From Beroe forskalii (taxonomy: Eukaryota > Ctenophora > Nuda > Beroida > Beroidae): a stretch of DNA of 64,000 nucleotides. A program made the position numbers and the translations under genes. Location: NCBI GenBank assembly GCA_011033025.1, contig WFMF01000045.1, positions 248,001-312,000 of the forward strand. The letters run 5' to 3'. Below, in pieces: positions 1 through 10,400 of this stretch; the first letter of the stretch is position 1, and the number at the start of each line of letters is the position of its first letter. The notes beneath the pieces are model-generated. The model saw nothing but the letters and a program-made list of their open reading frames with translations. It made no database searches and was not told the origin of the DNA.

Positions 1-216
1 TTCCCAAAATATTGGTTGAACCTCCTAAAATCCCCACAAACCCCGGATTATTTGAAAATTTCATTATCGGCATTATTCAGAGTGAGTGTCATAATGAATT
101 ATTTTTCATCATAAGTGGTTAAGAATGTCACATGAGCGTGTAGTTCATAGCACGGCCAGTAAGAAATATCAGACGTTTTGTTTATTTATATCATATTATC
201 TGATATCTCATTGCAG

Positions 217-863
217 GTGATGGACCAGGAGAATGCAGCAAACTCTGCAATACTGGAGTGGACATGAATGGAAACAAATGCAATACACACAGATGCTTCC
301 TGGAGACGTTTAGAGATGAGAACCTAAGTATTGGATCCTTTAGGCCGGAATGGGTGAACTTTCGTGGAACCAGAAAAACATGGCCTTACATTTTACCGTA
401 TATGAAAAAAATGTCAAGTGCTCGAGCTGTTTATGGCAACTGGAAGATTGAGTACTTTGGAAATGAAGGAGATCAGGTCGTATGTGAAGGAGAGGAAATA
501 CCGTTTCTGGATGTCAATGATGAACTCGAGGGAGTGATAGAATTGCATGAAAACCCTCCTGATTGCAACTACTATCTGCGTTTAACAGACGGGAATTCAA
601 TCGTAAGATTCAGGCGCTCAAACGGAATTCTGAACAAAGTGAGCAAGAAGTATAACGATTGGGCAACAGGAGTTGTCACTTTCAAGGGTTACTGGAGAGT
701 TTACAAGAATTCCAAGTGGGGTGGAGATTACTTTGACATCTGTGAAGGGGATGATGTGACTGACATCAATAAGGGTCTGAAAGATGATGGATTGATGGGG
801 AAGATTTCTGGAGTTCAACGACTCTCCTGCTGTGGAAAGAACAATCCAAACCGTATTTGTTAG
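217..863 (+). CDS. Terminal exon of a beta/gamma-crystallin-fold extracellular protein
   Basis: The exon starts after a splice acceptor (TTGCAG at 211-216) and runs 215 codons to TAG at 861-863. It opens in phase (first two bases complete a codon) with a Cys-rich stretch (ECSKLCNTG... NKCNTHRCF), then a region ending in a Greek-key-like repeat: GYWRVYKNSKWGGDYFDICEG, an Asp-rich turn, and GLMGKISGVQRL. Aromatic residues, a Gly-Gly turn and the terminal (I/V)SxVxxL strand are the usual marks of beta/gamma-crystallin motifs; a second, weaker motif may precede it (GNWKIEYFGNEGD). The ATG at 258 is internal to the exon and is not the gene start; upstream exons lie before the window. Being Cys-rich, the protein is probably secreted. 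The family assignment rests on motif appearance only and could be another beta-sandwich fold. Confidence 0.5.
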
Positions 864-1096
864 TGATAAACGACTTCTATGGGCGGTCTATAAGTTTACC
901 CACAAGACATTAGGTTGACCAATCAGAGCAAAGTATTCTTATGAAACTGTGCACTGATTCGTCTAGCCAAGGAAAGCTGTGGCTAAACTTATATGTGAGT
1001 GCCTATAATGTCAGCAGATTTTTCAAAAATATGTGTTCTTAAATGGAAAATGGTATTGTTTATTGTGTAGAATGTAGATCTTAAATTCCTTTCATG

Positions 1097-1102
1097 AATA
1101 AA
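1097..1102 (+). terminator. Polyadenylation signal AATAAA
   Basis: AATAAA lies about 235 bases past the stop codon of the crystallin-like exon, a suitable distance for its 3' UTR. No other canonical hexamer is nearer. Confidence 0.45.
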
Positions 1103-1390
1103 AGAATTTGGGCTGAGTCTCTTGAAATTATGCAAAGATTCAACAAGAATTATGCTCATTTCCAACCTAAATTATCGAGTGACTGAGTACTAAAGTAATA
1201 TTTCCTCCCCTGTTTCCAGCTAAAGTACTGAGATTAGAGAATTGCCCTAGATTCTGTGCACAACGTCTCAGAACGATATTTGAACAAAATTTCTTCGCTT
1301 TACTCGTCCTTTATTAAGTAATATTTCCCTCCCCTGTTCCCCCACCCAGACTATCGCAATACGATAAAAGGACTAAGGTATTAGATGTAT

Positions 1391-1474
1391 CTAACCTTCA
1401 GGGGACGTTTCCCCGTCCTCGTCGTCCGTGTACTAACCTTCAGGGGACGTTTCCCCGTCCTCGTCGTCCGTGTA
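1391..1474. repeat. Exact 42-bp tandem duplication
   Basis: Bases 1391-1432 are repeated without change at 1433-1474. Read on the minus strand each unit encodes an acidic string ending in a stop (DDEDGETSPEG then TAG), and GGTTAG also resembles a splice donor, so the unit may derive from a coding exon end on the minus strand, but no further exon is visible. The surrounding stretch 1103-1940 otherwise holds nothing I can recognise. Confidence 0.8.
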
Positions 1475-1969
1475 GCCACCCAGCTCCTCCACACAAATCA
1501 GCAGTCCCAGCCGAACCGACTTTTTTCAACGTCCTTGAAAAGATTTCCCGACGCGATTGATCAAGGTAAACTGCGGGGAAAACTTATAAAGATATAGAGT
1601 GAGACGGATACAAATCGTGGAACAGTCCCAGGGAACTATTGAATATTATGCGACTTTTTTCAACACTAATAAACTGAAAAGATTTGCTCGTTATATTGAT
1701 TGATCTAATACTCGCATAAGCTTCATATGTCTGAACGATTGAACGAATAAACGACTCGCAAAGTCGTTATGTATAATTCACGATGCCTATCACAAATACT
1801 ACTAAATTCCACAAACCATCAGCTCTGTTTTGGATGAGCCATCTCAGCATCTCAACCTGGCCGTGTCCTGCAGCTTTGTGGGAAGGGGTTGACTGGTGGT
1901 CGTCTCTTGCGTTGACATCATACAACCCACCTCCTGAGGCGTGGAGATAGTAACTTCGAGTGAAGAAGT

Positions 1970-2425
1970 GAGTGGAGAAGTGGGTGAGGAAGTGAGTGAA
2001 GAAGTGAGTGAAGAAGTGAGTGAAGAAGTGAGTGAGGAAGTGAGTGAAGAAGTGAGTGAAGGAGTGAGTGAAGAAGTGAGTGAAGGAGTGAGTGAAGAAG
2101 TGAGTGAGGACGTGAGTGAAGAAGTGAGTGAGGAAGTGAGTGAAGAAGTGAGTGAGGAAGTGAGTGAAGAAGTGAGTGAAGAAGCGAGTGAGGAAGTGAG
2201 TGAAGAAGTGAGTGAGGAAGTGAGTGAAGAAGTGAGTGAGGAAGTGAGTGAAGGAGTGAGTGAAGGTGTGAGTGAAGGTGTGAATGAAAAAGTGAGTGAG
2301 GAAGTGAGTGGAGAAGTGAGTGAAGAAGTGAGTGAGGAAATGAGTGAGAGAGTGTGTGAAGAAGTGAGTGGAGAAGTGAGTGAAGAAGTCATCGAAGAAG
2401 TGAGTGAGGAAGGAAGTAAATATTA
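1970..2425. repeat. 12-bp minisatellite (GTGAGTGAAGAA-like)
   Basis: About 38 near-identical 12-base units with A/G variation at a few positions. Since 12 is a multiple of three and the unit lacks stops, both strands stay open for over 150 codons (EVSE repeats on plus, SLTS repeats on minus). The flanks show no start context, homology or splice pattern supporting a gene, so I read this as satellite DNA rather than a protein. Confidence 0.85.
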
Positions 2426-2429
2426 GAGA

Positions 2430-3660
2430 AATGCAGTTCTGCTGCGCTCAGTACTGCTGGGCGCAAATTTGCACTCATGGGCGCAGAACTTGTCTACAAC
2501 TGCTTATGTTGCTTATATGGGCTTTGTTCTCGCTATTTTTCGTTCATTTGCGCCCATTTCGTGCGATAATTAATTTCTCTAACTCTCAATTGCACTCAGA
2601 TTGTGCACAACCTCTCAGTTGCACTCAATTGCGTTCATTTTGCGTTCATTAGTCTTTATTTTAGCGCATCTAAGCACAACTAGACTCAAATGAGTGCAAC
2701 CGGGCAAGGGTAGGGTTATTAAGGTTGAGATAATCCAAACCCTAACCCTAATCCTAACCCTAACCCTTACCCAAACTCAACCTCTTACCCAAACCCTAAC
2801 CCTAATCTAAAGCTAACCCTAACCCTTACCCTAACCTAACCCCTTACCCAAACCCGAACCCAAAACCCAAACCCTAACCTAATGCTAACCCTAACCCTAA
2901 CCCTAACCTAATGCTAACCTAATGCTAACCCTAACCCTAACCTCATGCTAACCCTAACCCAAACCCTAACCCTAACCCAAACCTAATGCTAACCCTAACC
3001 CTAACCTATCGCTAACCCTAACCTAATGCTAACCCTAACCCTAACCTATTGCTAACCCTAACCTAATGCTAACCCTAACCTAATGCCAACCCTAACCTTA
3101 ACCTTATGTCCTAATTCTGACCTCAACCATACTCGGCCCAAATTTACTCGCAACTCGATTGCACTCAGTTGTATCCAGTTGCACTCAGATAAAGCAAATT
3201 TGACAAAGCACAAAATGGGCGCGAAATTCCTATAGAATACTCATACTGAACAAAATTGAGTGCAACAGAGTGCAATCGGAAAAAATTGCACTCATCGGCA
3301 ATGAGCGCAAATGAAAGCAATCTTGAGTAACTGAGCGCAATTGAGTGTAACAGAGCGCAAAAAATAAGATTTTTTTCAACAAAAATTGCGCTCATTTACA
3401 CTCTGAAACGCCAAATGTGTGCAAATTGTGCACAAAGTGGGCGAAGATGATCACAAATGAGTGATACCGAGTGCAAATGAGCGAAAATATTTGCGTCCAT
3501 TTTCGCTCAGCCTAATTTGGGGTCTAGAACGCAAATGGGCGCAACATTTTCTTAATATAGTAATATGAGCACAAATGAGTGGATTATAGCGCAACTAAGC
3601 AGTGACTGAGCGTTTATGTGTTTATGAGTGCTCATTTAACCTTGCGCTGAACTATCCATT
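2430..3660. repeat. Telomere-like tract embedded in degenerate GAGTGCAA repeats
   Basis: From about 2735 to 3115 the sequence is a degenerate (CCCTAA)n array with interspersed CTAATG and CCCAAA variants. On both sides (2430-2700 and 3120-3660) there are dozens of imperfect copies of short motifs around GAGTGCAA, GCGCAAATGAG and their complements. Unique DNA and genes lie on both sides, so this is an interstitial telomeric tract or a satellite containing telomere-like units, not a chromosome end in this orientation. ORFs called in it are by-products of the repeats. Confidence 0.8.
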
Positions 3661-4266
3661 TGCCAAAGTAATATAGAAATATATAATGCTAATTCTAACA
3701 GTGCATTATAAGATTATAGTGGCACTGTTGCTGTAGTTGTAGTTGAGCTTATAATAACAGCACTTATTACCTGCAGTCCAGTGATTAAAATGATGTTTAA
3801 TATTTCACTAATGTAATAACATTGACGTTATAACGTAAATGTTATTACATTAGTAAATTAGAATATAAGCGGAGTATTAAAATCATTTTAAGATTTTAAT
3901 AGCATATAGGAATAGCCCTTGAGCACTACCTTTCACTTTCAGGCATTAAATTATTATTAAAAATCATATATTCCTTTTAAGCAAGATTTTCTGGAATGAT
4001 AATACATAAATACATAGGAAATGACCTTGCTTATTTCTTTATTTACGTTCATATCATGTTGCCCTTTCCTAACCCTAAGATATGCACGGTCCAAACTACA
4101 GCACTTCTGTACGTAGTTTGTAGATTGAAATATTAAAAAAAATACGAAATAATATGTCCGTGCAATAACTAGTTACACTCTACTTTATCTGCATGGGAGT
4201 AATTACACAATTACTAATTTGCATGGGAGTGATACAATAATACAATATATCTTATTCCCTTACCCA
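3661..4266. other. AT-rich spacer, nothing recognised
   Basis: No open reading frame with coding character, no RNA gene and no clear repeat. A short inverted pair around 3805-3860 (TTTCACTAATGTAATAAC... and its near complement) is the only structure seen. Confidence 0.4.
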
Positions 4267-4574
4267 CTTTTCTCACTTTTCTGTTGAGTTATCCACTTAT
4301 CATTCCCTTGGCTGCAGTGTAGCTACGACAACTCCATAGTTACTCGACATCTCCTCAATTTCCCTTTAAAACTATTCCACTTATCATTCCCCTTGATGCC
4401 TGCAGAGTGCAGTATCTACAACCTCATCCTATTTTACTTGGTTGACTTCAATTTCCCCTATCAAGTATTACCCTTGATCATTCCTCTTTCCAGCGGTATC
4501 TATGATCCTCCATATTTGAAGTAATGAGCATTATGTGCTAGTAACCCCTGGACATTGTTCCATCGTCGTTTGAA

Positions 4575-5530
4575 ACAAGAATTGCACCTGCTGGTGCTTT
4601 TCTTGTTGTCCGTTGTTCCATGCAGGTGCTTAATTTCCCTCTCCTATGGCAGTTTAACACGCGCATGCACATGAACGTGGATCCGGCCAGATGAACGTGG
4701 CAAATTCTGCACACGCAATCACCACAATTCGTATAACTCTTTGAAGTTTTTTTGTTTCGTTGCGCGCCGTTCCCAGTTTCATAACCAGGGGGTTCATTTT
4801 TTACATTACTCGTTACATTTCTTTGCTGTTGACATCAAGCCATCCCACCTTATTGTTGCATCTCAACTCTTTTGCATGAATTGAAGAGGTCAATAAACAT
4901 GAAAATAGAAATGATGGGCAGGTACCGGTATGAAAAAAGATTGCAGATTTGGTTATAATTATGGGGATAACTTGCTCAATTCCTTGGACCAATCATCATG
5001 ATCCATCATCACACACTCTCAAATTATTAATTCATTGTCAGTTAGATGCTCAATGTAAAAAGTATAAATGTTTCAAACTCAATCGAAACTGTGAAAATTG
5101 ATAATATTTTGAATTCATTATTTTAGCGTGAAAAGATTTGATGAAATCGATCTACAAATTTCTGAAAAGAATCAATTTCAATCAATTAGAATGACCTGAG
5201 CATCGAACCCAAATTCGTGTCAGCTAACTGTAGTGTACAGTTTTACTCGATGCAACAACATCAAAAACTCAAAAACCCCGACTTGACTGATATTATAAAG
5301 GAGCAGTTGCATATTTCTTACACCATTTGTGGAAATTTATCCTCCATATTTAGAGAATTTCTCCCTTCTTAGAAATTTCTCCCCATTTGTAGAGATTTCT
5401 CCCCACCGGGCACTTTTCAGAATTAACAGTACGGATAAGGTTGTATACACAAATTCTCCACAATCCTCCAAACCGGGATCTTTGCTAACCCTCTTAATTG
5501 CCTTTTGTAAAACAAAAAGCAATTGAAGAA
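4575..5530 (-). mobile_element. Helentron-like nonautonomous element, copy 1
   Basis: The left edge is the hairpin end ACAAGAATTGCACCTGC... followed about 55 bases later by GCAGGTGCTTAATTTCCCTC; the right edge is the second hairpin TTGCCTTTTGTAAAACAAAAAGCAATTGAAGAA. The same pair of ends brackets copies at 5853, 17758, 38706 and 43422. In the 5'-TT...CTTGT-3' sense the element is on the minus strand. This copy is divergent from the younger ones and has no coding capacity. Confidence 0.6.
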
Positions 5531-5852
5531 AAATTCTCAACGATCACTTTTCTCACTTTTCTGTTGAGTTATCCACTTATCATTCCCTTGGCTGCAGTGT
5601 AGCTACGACAACTCCATAGTTACTGACATCTCCTCAATTTCCTTTAAAACTATTCCACTTATCATTCCCCTTGATGCCTGCAGAGTGCAGTATCTACAAC
5701 CTCATCCTATTTTACTTGGTTGACTTCAATTTCCCCTATCAAGTATTACCCTTGATCATTCCTCTTTCCAGCGGTATCTATGATCCTCCATATTTGAAGT
5801 AATGAGCATTATGTGCTAGTAACCCCTGGACATTGTTCCATCGTCGTTTGAA

Positions 5853-6825
5853 ACAAGAATTGCACCTGCTGGTGCTTTTCTTGTTGTCCGTTGTTCCCGT
5901 ATGCAGGTGCTTAATTTCCCTCTCCTATGCGCTTGATTTAACACGCGCATGCACATGGGCATTGGATCCGGCCAGATGAACGTGGCAAATTCTACGCACA
6001 CGCAATCACCACAATTCGTATAACTCTTTGAAGTTTTGTTTCGTTGCGCGCCGTTCCCAGTTTCATAACCAGGGGGTTCATTTTTGTTACTCGTTACATT
6101 TTCTTTGCTGTTGACATCAAGCCATCCCACCTTATTGTTGCATCTCAACTCTTTTGCATGAATTGAAGAGGTCAATAAACATGAAAATAGAAATGATGGG
6201 CAGGTACCGGTATGAAAAAGATTGCAGATTTGGTTATAATTACGGGGATAACTTCTGCTCAAGTTCTTGGACCAATCATCATGATCCATCATCACACTCA
6301 AATCATTAATTCATTGTCAGTTAGATGCTCAATGTAAAAAAGTATAAATGTTTCAAACTCCAATCGAAACTGTGAAAATTGATAATATTTTGAATTCATT
6401 ATTTTAGCGTGAAAAGATTTGATGAAATCGATCTAGCAAATTTCTGAAAAAGAATCAATTTCAATCAATTAGAATGACCTGAGCATCGAACCCAAATTCG
6501 TCTCAGCTAACTGTAGTGTACAGTTTTACTCGATGCAACAACATCAAAAACTCCAAAATACCCCGACTTGACTGATATTATAAAGGAGCAGTTGCATATT
6601 TCTTACACCATTTGTGGAAATTTATCCTCCATATTTAGAGATTTCTCCCCCTTCTTAGAGATTTCTCCCCCATTTGTAGAGATTTCTCCCCCACCCGGGC
6701 ACTTTTCAGAATTAACAGTACGGATAAAGGTTGTATACACAACTTCTCCCACAATCCTCCAAACCGGGATCTTTGCTAACCCTCTTAATTGCCTTTTTGT
6801 AAAACAAAAAAGCAATTGAAGAGGA
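5853..6825 (-). mobile_element. Helentron-like nonautonomous element, copy 2
   Basis: Partner of the copy at 4575, carried along in the tandem duplication. It has the same left hairpin (ACAAGAATTGCACCTGC) and right hairpin (GCCTTTTTGTAAAACAAAAAAGC) and ends before AAAAATTCTC. No protein is encoded. It probably did not insert independently, because the flanking DNA is duplicated too. Confidence 0.6.
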
Positions 6826-6843
6826 AAAAAATTCTCAACGATT

Positions 6844-7498
6844 TTGTGGGGTCTAACAAGATGGAAAAGCCCTCATTTTAGACCTACATCCCAAGGTACC
6901 ATTGGGGCGTTCATGGTCAGTTAACCAAAGAATTGTTTAAACTGGCTTTCAATCTCAAGGAAAGTAAAATTTTCAATAATTGATCAAGTAACTGTAGACA
7001 TAAAACCATGATTCTATTTTAAAGTCTCTCCAATATTCAATAACTGTTACAAAAGCAAATTATCAAAGAAATACCATTTTTATTACCTCAAAATAAACAG
7101 CATATAGATCAAAAAACTAATGTCAACTTAGATAATATAATACATTATTAGGCAATACAAGGCACTTCAAGGCCAAATTCCAGATTTATTACGCACTGCA
7201 GTGCATAATCATTTATCGCGGTGCAATCAAACAGTATGTAAAGATATTTCATTGTGCTTGAAAATACCGTCATTCTCAAACAAATATGGCCGGTGCATGA
7301 TTCAGTTTAATAATCTCTCATGACAACCTTGGCCTTCGGCCTCGGTATTTATGCGATATTACATACAATCGAGTTGTGGGTGGGAGTGGCTGATTAGAGT
7401 CATATACTGGTCATGCAAAAAACTTCATTTTTTCGCATCATTTTTGAAAGTTTCCGAATCCTCCTCATTTAACCCTCCTGGAACACAGTAGCTTTAGC
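6844..7498. other. 3' flank of the receptor gene, with a short repeat motif
   Basis: No gene seen. Around 7185-7210 the palindromic motif TTACGCACTGCAGTGCATAA occurs, related to motifs at 25340-25440, and around 7325-7350 there is GGCCTTCGGCCTCGG, related to the small hairpins at 25115-25180. These suggest remnants of the same repeat family. The receptor transcript (minus strand) presumably ends here. Confidence 0.4.
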
Positions 7499-10400
7499 TC
7501 AATGAACTATGTGTTGCTGAGAATTATCAGCCCTACCACGATTGGTAGGGCTGAGAATCGAACCACCAACAACTTGATCAAAAGTTTGATGCCTTAAACA
7601 CTGCACTACCTCGTCGCTACTGTCCTTTTCTTCTCCGATAATTTCTTCACAGGTTCCTCCTCTCAAACTCGTTCCACTTTGCTTGGTCTGAATGAATCTT
7701 GCTATTCCTCTTACGGACCACATTACGTACCACAGTACCAAAAAGATAGTATTAGTCATGGCGTTGTCCTGGGGAGTTTTCTCCGTAGTATGGTGGATCT
7801 CTGCAGCCACTGGTAAGTTTACCCTGGGTTTCTTCATAATATTATGATGCTTCTCTGAAACCACTGGTAAGTTTACACTGGGTTTCTTCATAGTATTATG
7901 ATGCTTCTCTGAAGCCACTGGTAAGTTTACACTGGGTTTCTTCATATTATCATGGTGGATCTCTACAGTCACTGGTAAGTTTACACTGGGTTTCTTCATA
8001 CTACGGCGCGTCTCTGCAGTTACTGGTAAGTTTATACTGGGTTTCTTCATACTACGGCGCTTCTCTGCAGTTACTGGTAAGTTTACACTGGGTTTCTTCA
8101 TACTACGGCGCTTCTCTGCAGTCATTGGTAAGTTTACACTGGGTGCCTCGCAACACGAGGTGTCAACGTTCGGCACCCCATGGTCTTCAACAGTCGATAA
8201 ATTTCCAGCACAAATACTGTGTAATTCAAGGATGATATCATTTGATGCCCTTGCACAATAACTTTTGATTTTAGCAGCTAATTTTGAATAAATCTCGTCG
8301 TAGAATAGGGGGTTGAGAACCGAATTGATCGGCAGAACAACAACTGAAATAATTGAGTACCAGTCTGTTGCATCCACGACTTCAAAGGAATGTAGAACAC
8401 ATATTATGATGAATGGAAACCAACAGATGAAATCGGTTGCGATCATTATTTGTATTTTCCTTTGTGTTTTAAGGTTTCTTCGGGAAAACCTATTTCCAAC
8501 TTGTACACTGCTTTCCTCCAAAATAGCTGCAATCAAGAAGTAACATATAGCAATCGCCAACAAACAGAGGAAGTATATTCCTTGCACACACCAAACAAAG
8601 AATCTTTGAGGATCTTTGGAAGTCACAAAGTACTTGAAAAAGCAAGCACTGTTTCCATAGAATTCAACAGTTTTCACCTGCGTCGACATTCCTCCATAAT
8701 CTTTGGAAAACATTTCACCTATCAAATTCTTGATCATATCCCAACTTTGAAGACTTCCTATCAGTTTCATTCGACCGTTATAAGCATCAAGTATGGCAAA
8801 ATGCTTGGCTTTATCTGTGAATCCAATGAAAAGCTTCAGCTCTGGGTTATAACTTAGGCCATTGATGAAAAAATCCTCCAAATTGCTGAAAATTGGTATG
8901 ATTGAAACTAAGAAGGCTATAACAATAACCAAAAGGCACGTCAGTGTGAGTTTCATTGCAAAGGCTTTGGTAACTGTCGGTGAGGATATGAAAAGGGAAG
9001 ACCTTCTTATTTCACGAAACCTTATAACACTCATGATAGTCATAGAGAACATGGACAGAAATGAACCTGATGTGCTTATCACTCCCAAAAAGGTACACAA
9101 GTTTCCTGTTCTCCAACCAGCTTGAAGAGTGCAAAACTTATCGCCATAATGATAGTCATATGCAGAAATTAAGAAAAGATACAGCCCAAACAAGAAATCG
9201 CCAGAACTAATGAAAAGAACCCAAACCTTGTTTGTTAGTGATCGTATAGTCTTACATTTTTTAATAGTTTTCATGCACCTAGTTATATTTATTGAATTGA
9301 ACAGGATCGCCAAAGTGCCATACACCCAAGACACCACCTTCAGAAACAATCCATCCAGTATTTGTTTTGAGCATTCTTCATTGCATTCATCTGAAAAATC
9401 TAAACAATGAAAAGTCCCATCACATCTGTGAGGTTTTGGTATCAAATGCATTTCATTTTTGCATTTAAAATGATTGCTACATTTGGTCTCATCTTCGGAA
9501 TCACCACAATCATCAACAAGATCACAAACTTTGGAATATGGAATGCATTTCTGGGACTTTTCACAAACGAAATAATCATTGTGGTAAGTTTGGTGTGATC
9601 TTATCACATATGATAGATATGGTTTTCCTGTGGAATCACGGGCATAGGTTCCAACAAAGGACTGAGGAAATTGGTCTCTACATGAACTTATCTTCGGAGT
9701 CTGACTAAGTGGACATTTTGAATTTACACAAGAACCTGTGCAGCTCATGAATACATATGTTTCCCCATACATGTTATCACAGTCTTGTTTGTTAAGAGGC
9801 AATCGCAGCAAAGGCCGATTGGAATCAGTTATGCCCATTGTTTTGTGCCTTGGATATTGGAAAGGATTACGCAATGGGCAAGAATCATTTTTAAGAAACT
9901 CTAGATCTCTCATGCCTGGTTGACAATAAAGTAAGTTCTTAGTTGCTTTTTGATCATGAATTTTGTATGAATGCACAGAAGTGAAGATTTCTCGAAAACT
10001 CCTAGACACCTTGCAGACACTGTTTTCAGATCCACAACTTTCTACTCTATCACACAAACTGTCATAATCAACGAAGTGGACACTGCTCATCCTACACAGA
10101 AACACATCTCTACATTTGGTGTTATCATCATTAACAAAACGTTTTGTGATACCATCACCACAGATAGGCCACAAAGATCCATCTTCATCCTTCCCATTCA
10201 AGCAGTCCACTTCTCTATCTCCGATCCAAGGCAGTGCAAGTGGCATCAGTTGCATATGCGGGTTCCCTTTCCTGACACACTGGTTTTTGGTTAGCTGGTG
10301 ACACATGAGGTCTGTCTCATCACTTCCATCTGGGCAGTCTTCAAACTCATCGCAGAACCTGTGCTTGTGAATGAAGCACCCTCCCGAGGTTGTGAAACAC

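Larger units (their letters stand above)
4267..6843. repeat. 1.3-kb tandem direct duplication (two units)
   Basis: The block starting CACTTTTCTCACTTTTCTG at about 4267 recurs from about 5544; unit 1 ends near 5543 and unit 2 near 6843, both with TTCTCAACGAT. Units are collinear and very similar, differing by scattered substitutions and small indels, mostly in homopolymers. Each unit carries a left non-transposon part followed by a Helentron-like element (4575-5530 and 5853-6825). No gene is apparent; ORFs in the units are broken differently in the two copies. Confidence 0.85.

Noticed and set aside
1844..2426. Long opposing ORFs (SLTS and EVSE repeats) as genes
   Set aside because: Both are translations of one 12-bp minisatellite; no start context, splice sites or non-repeat domain.
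2735..3115. True chromosome end
   Set aside because: The tract is degenerate and flanked by other DNA on both sides.
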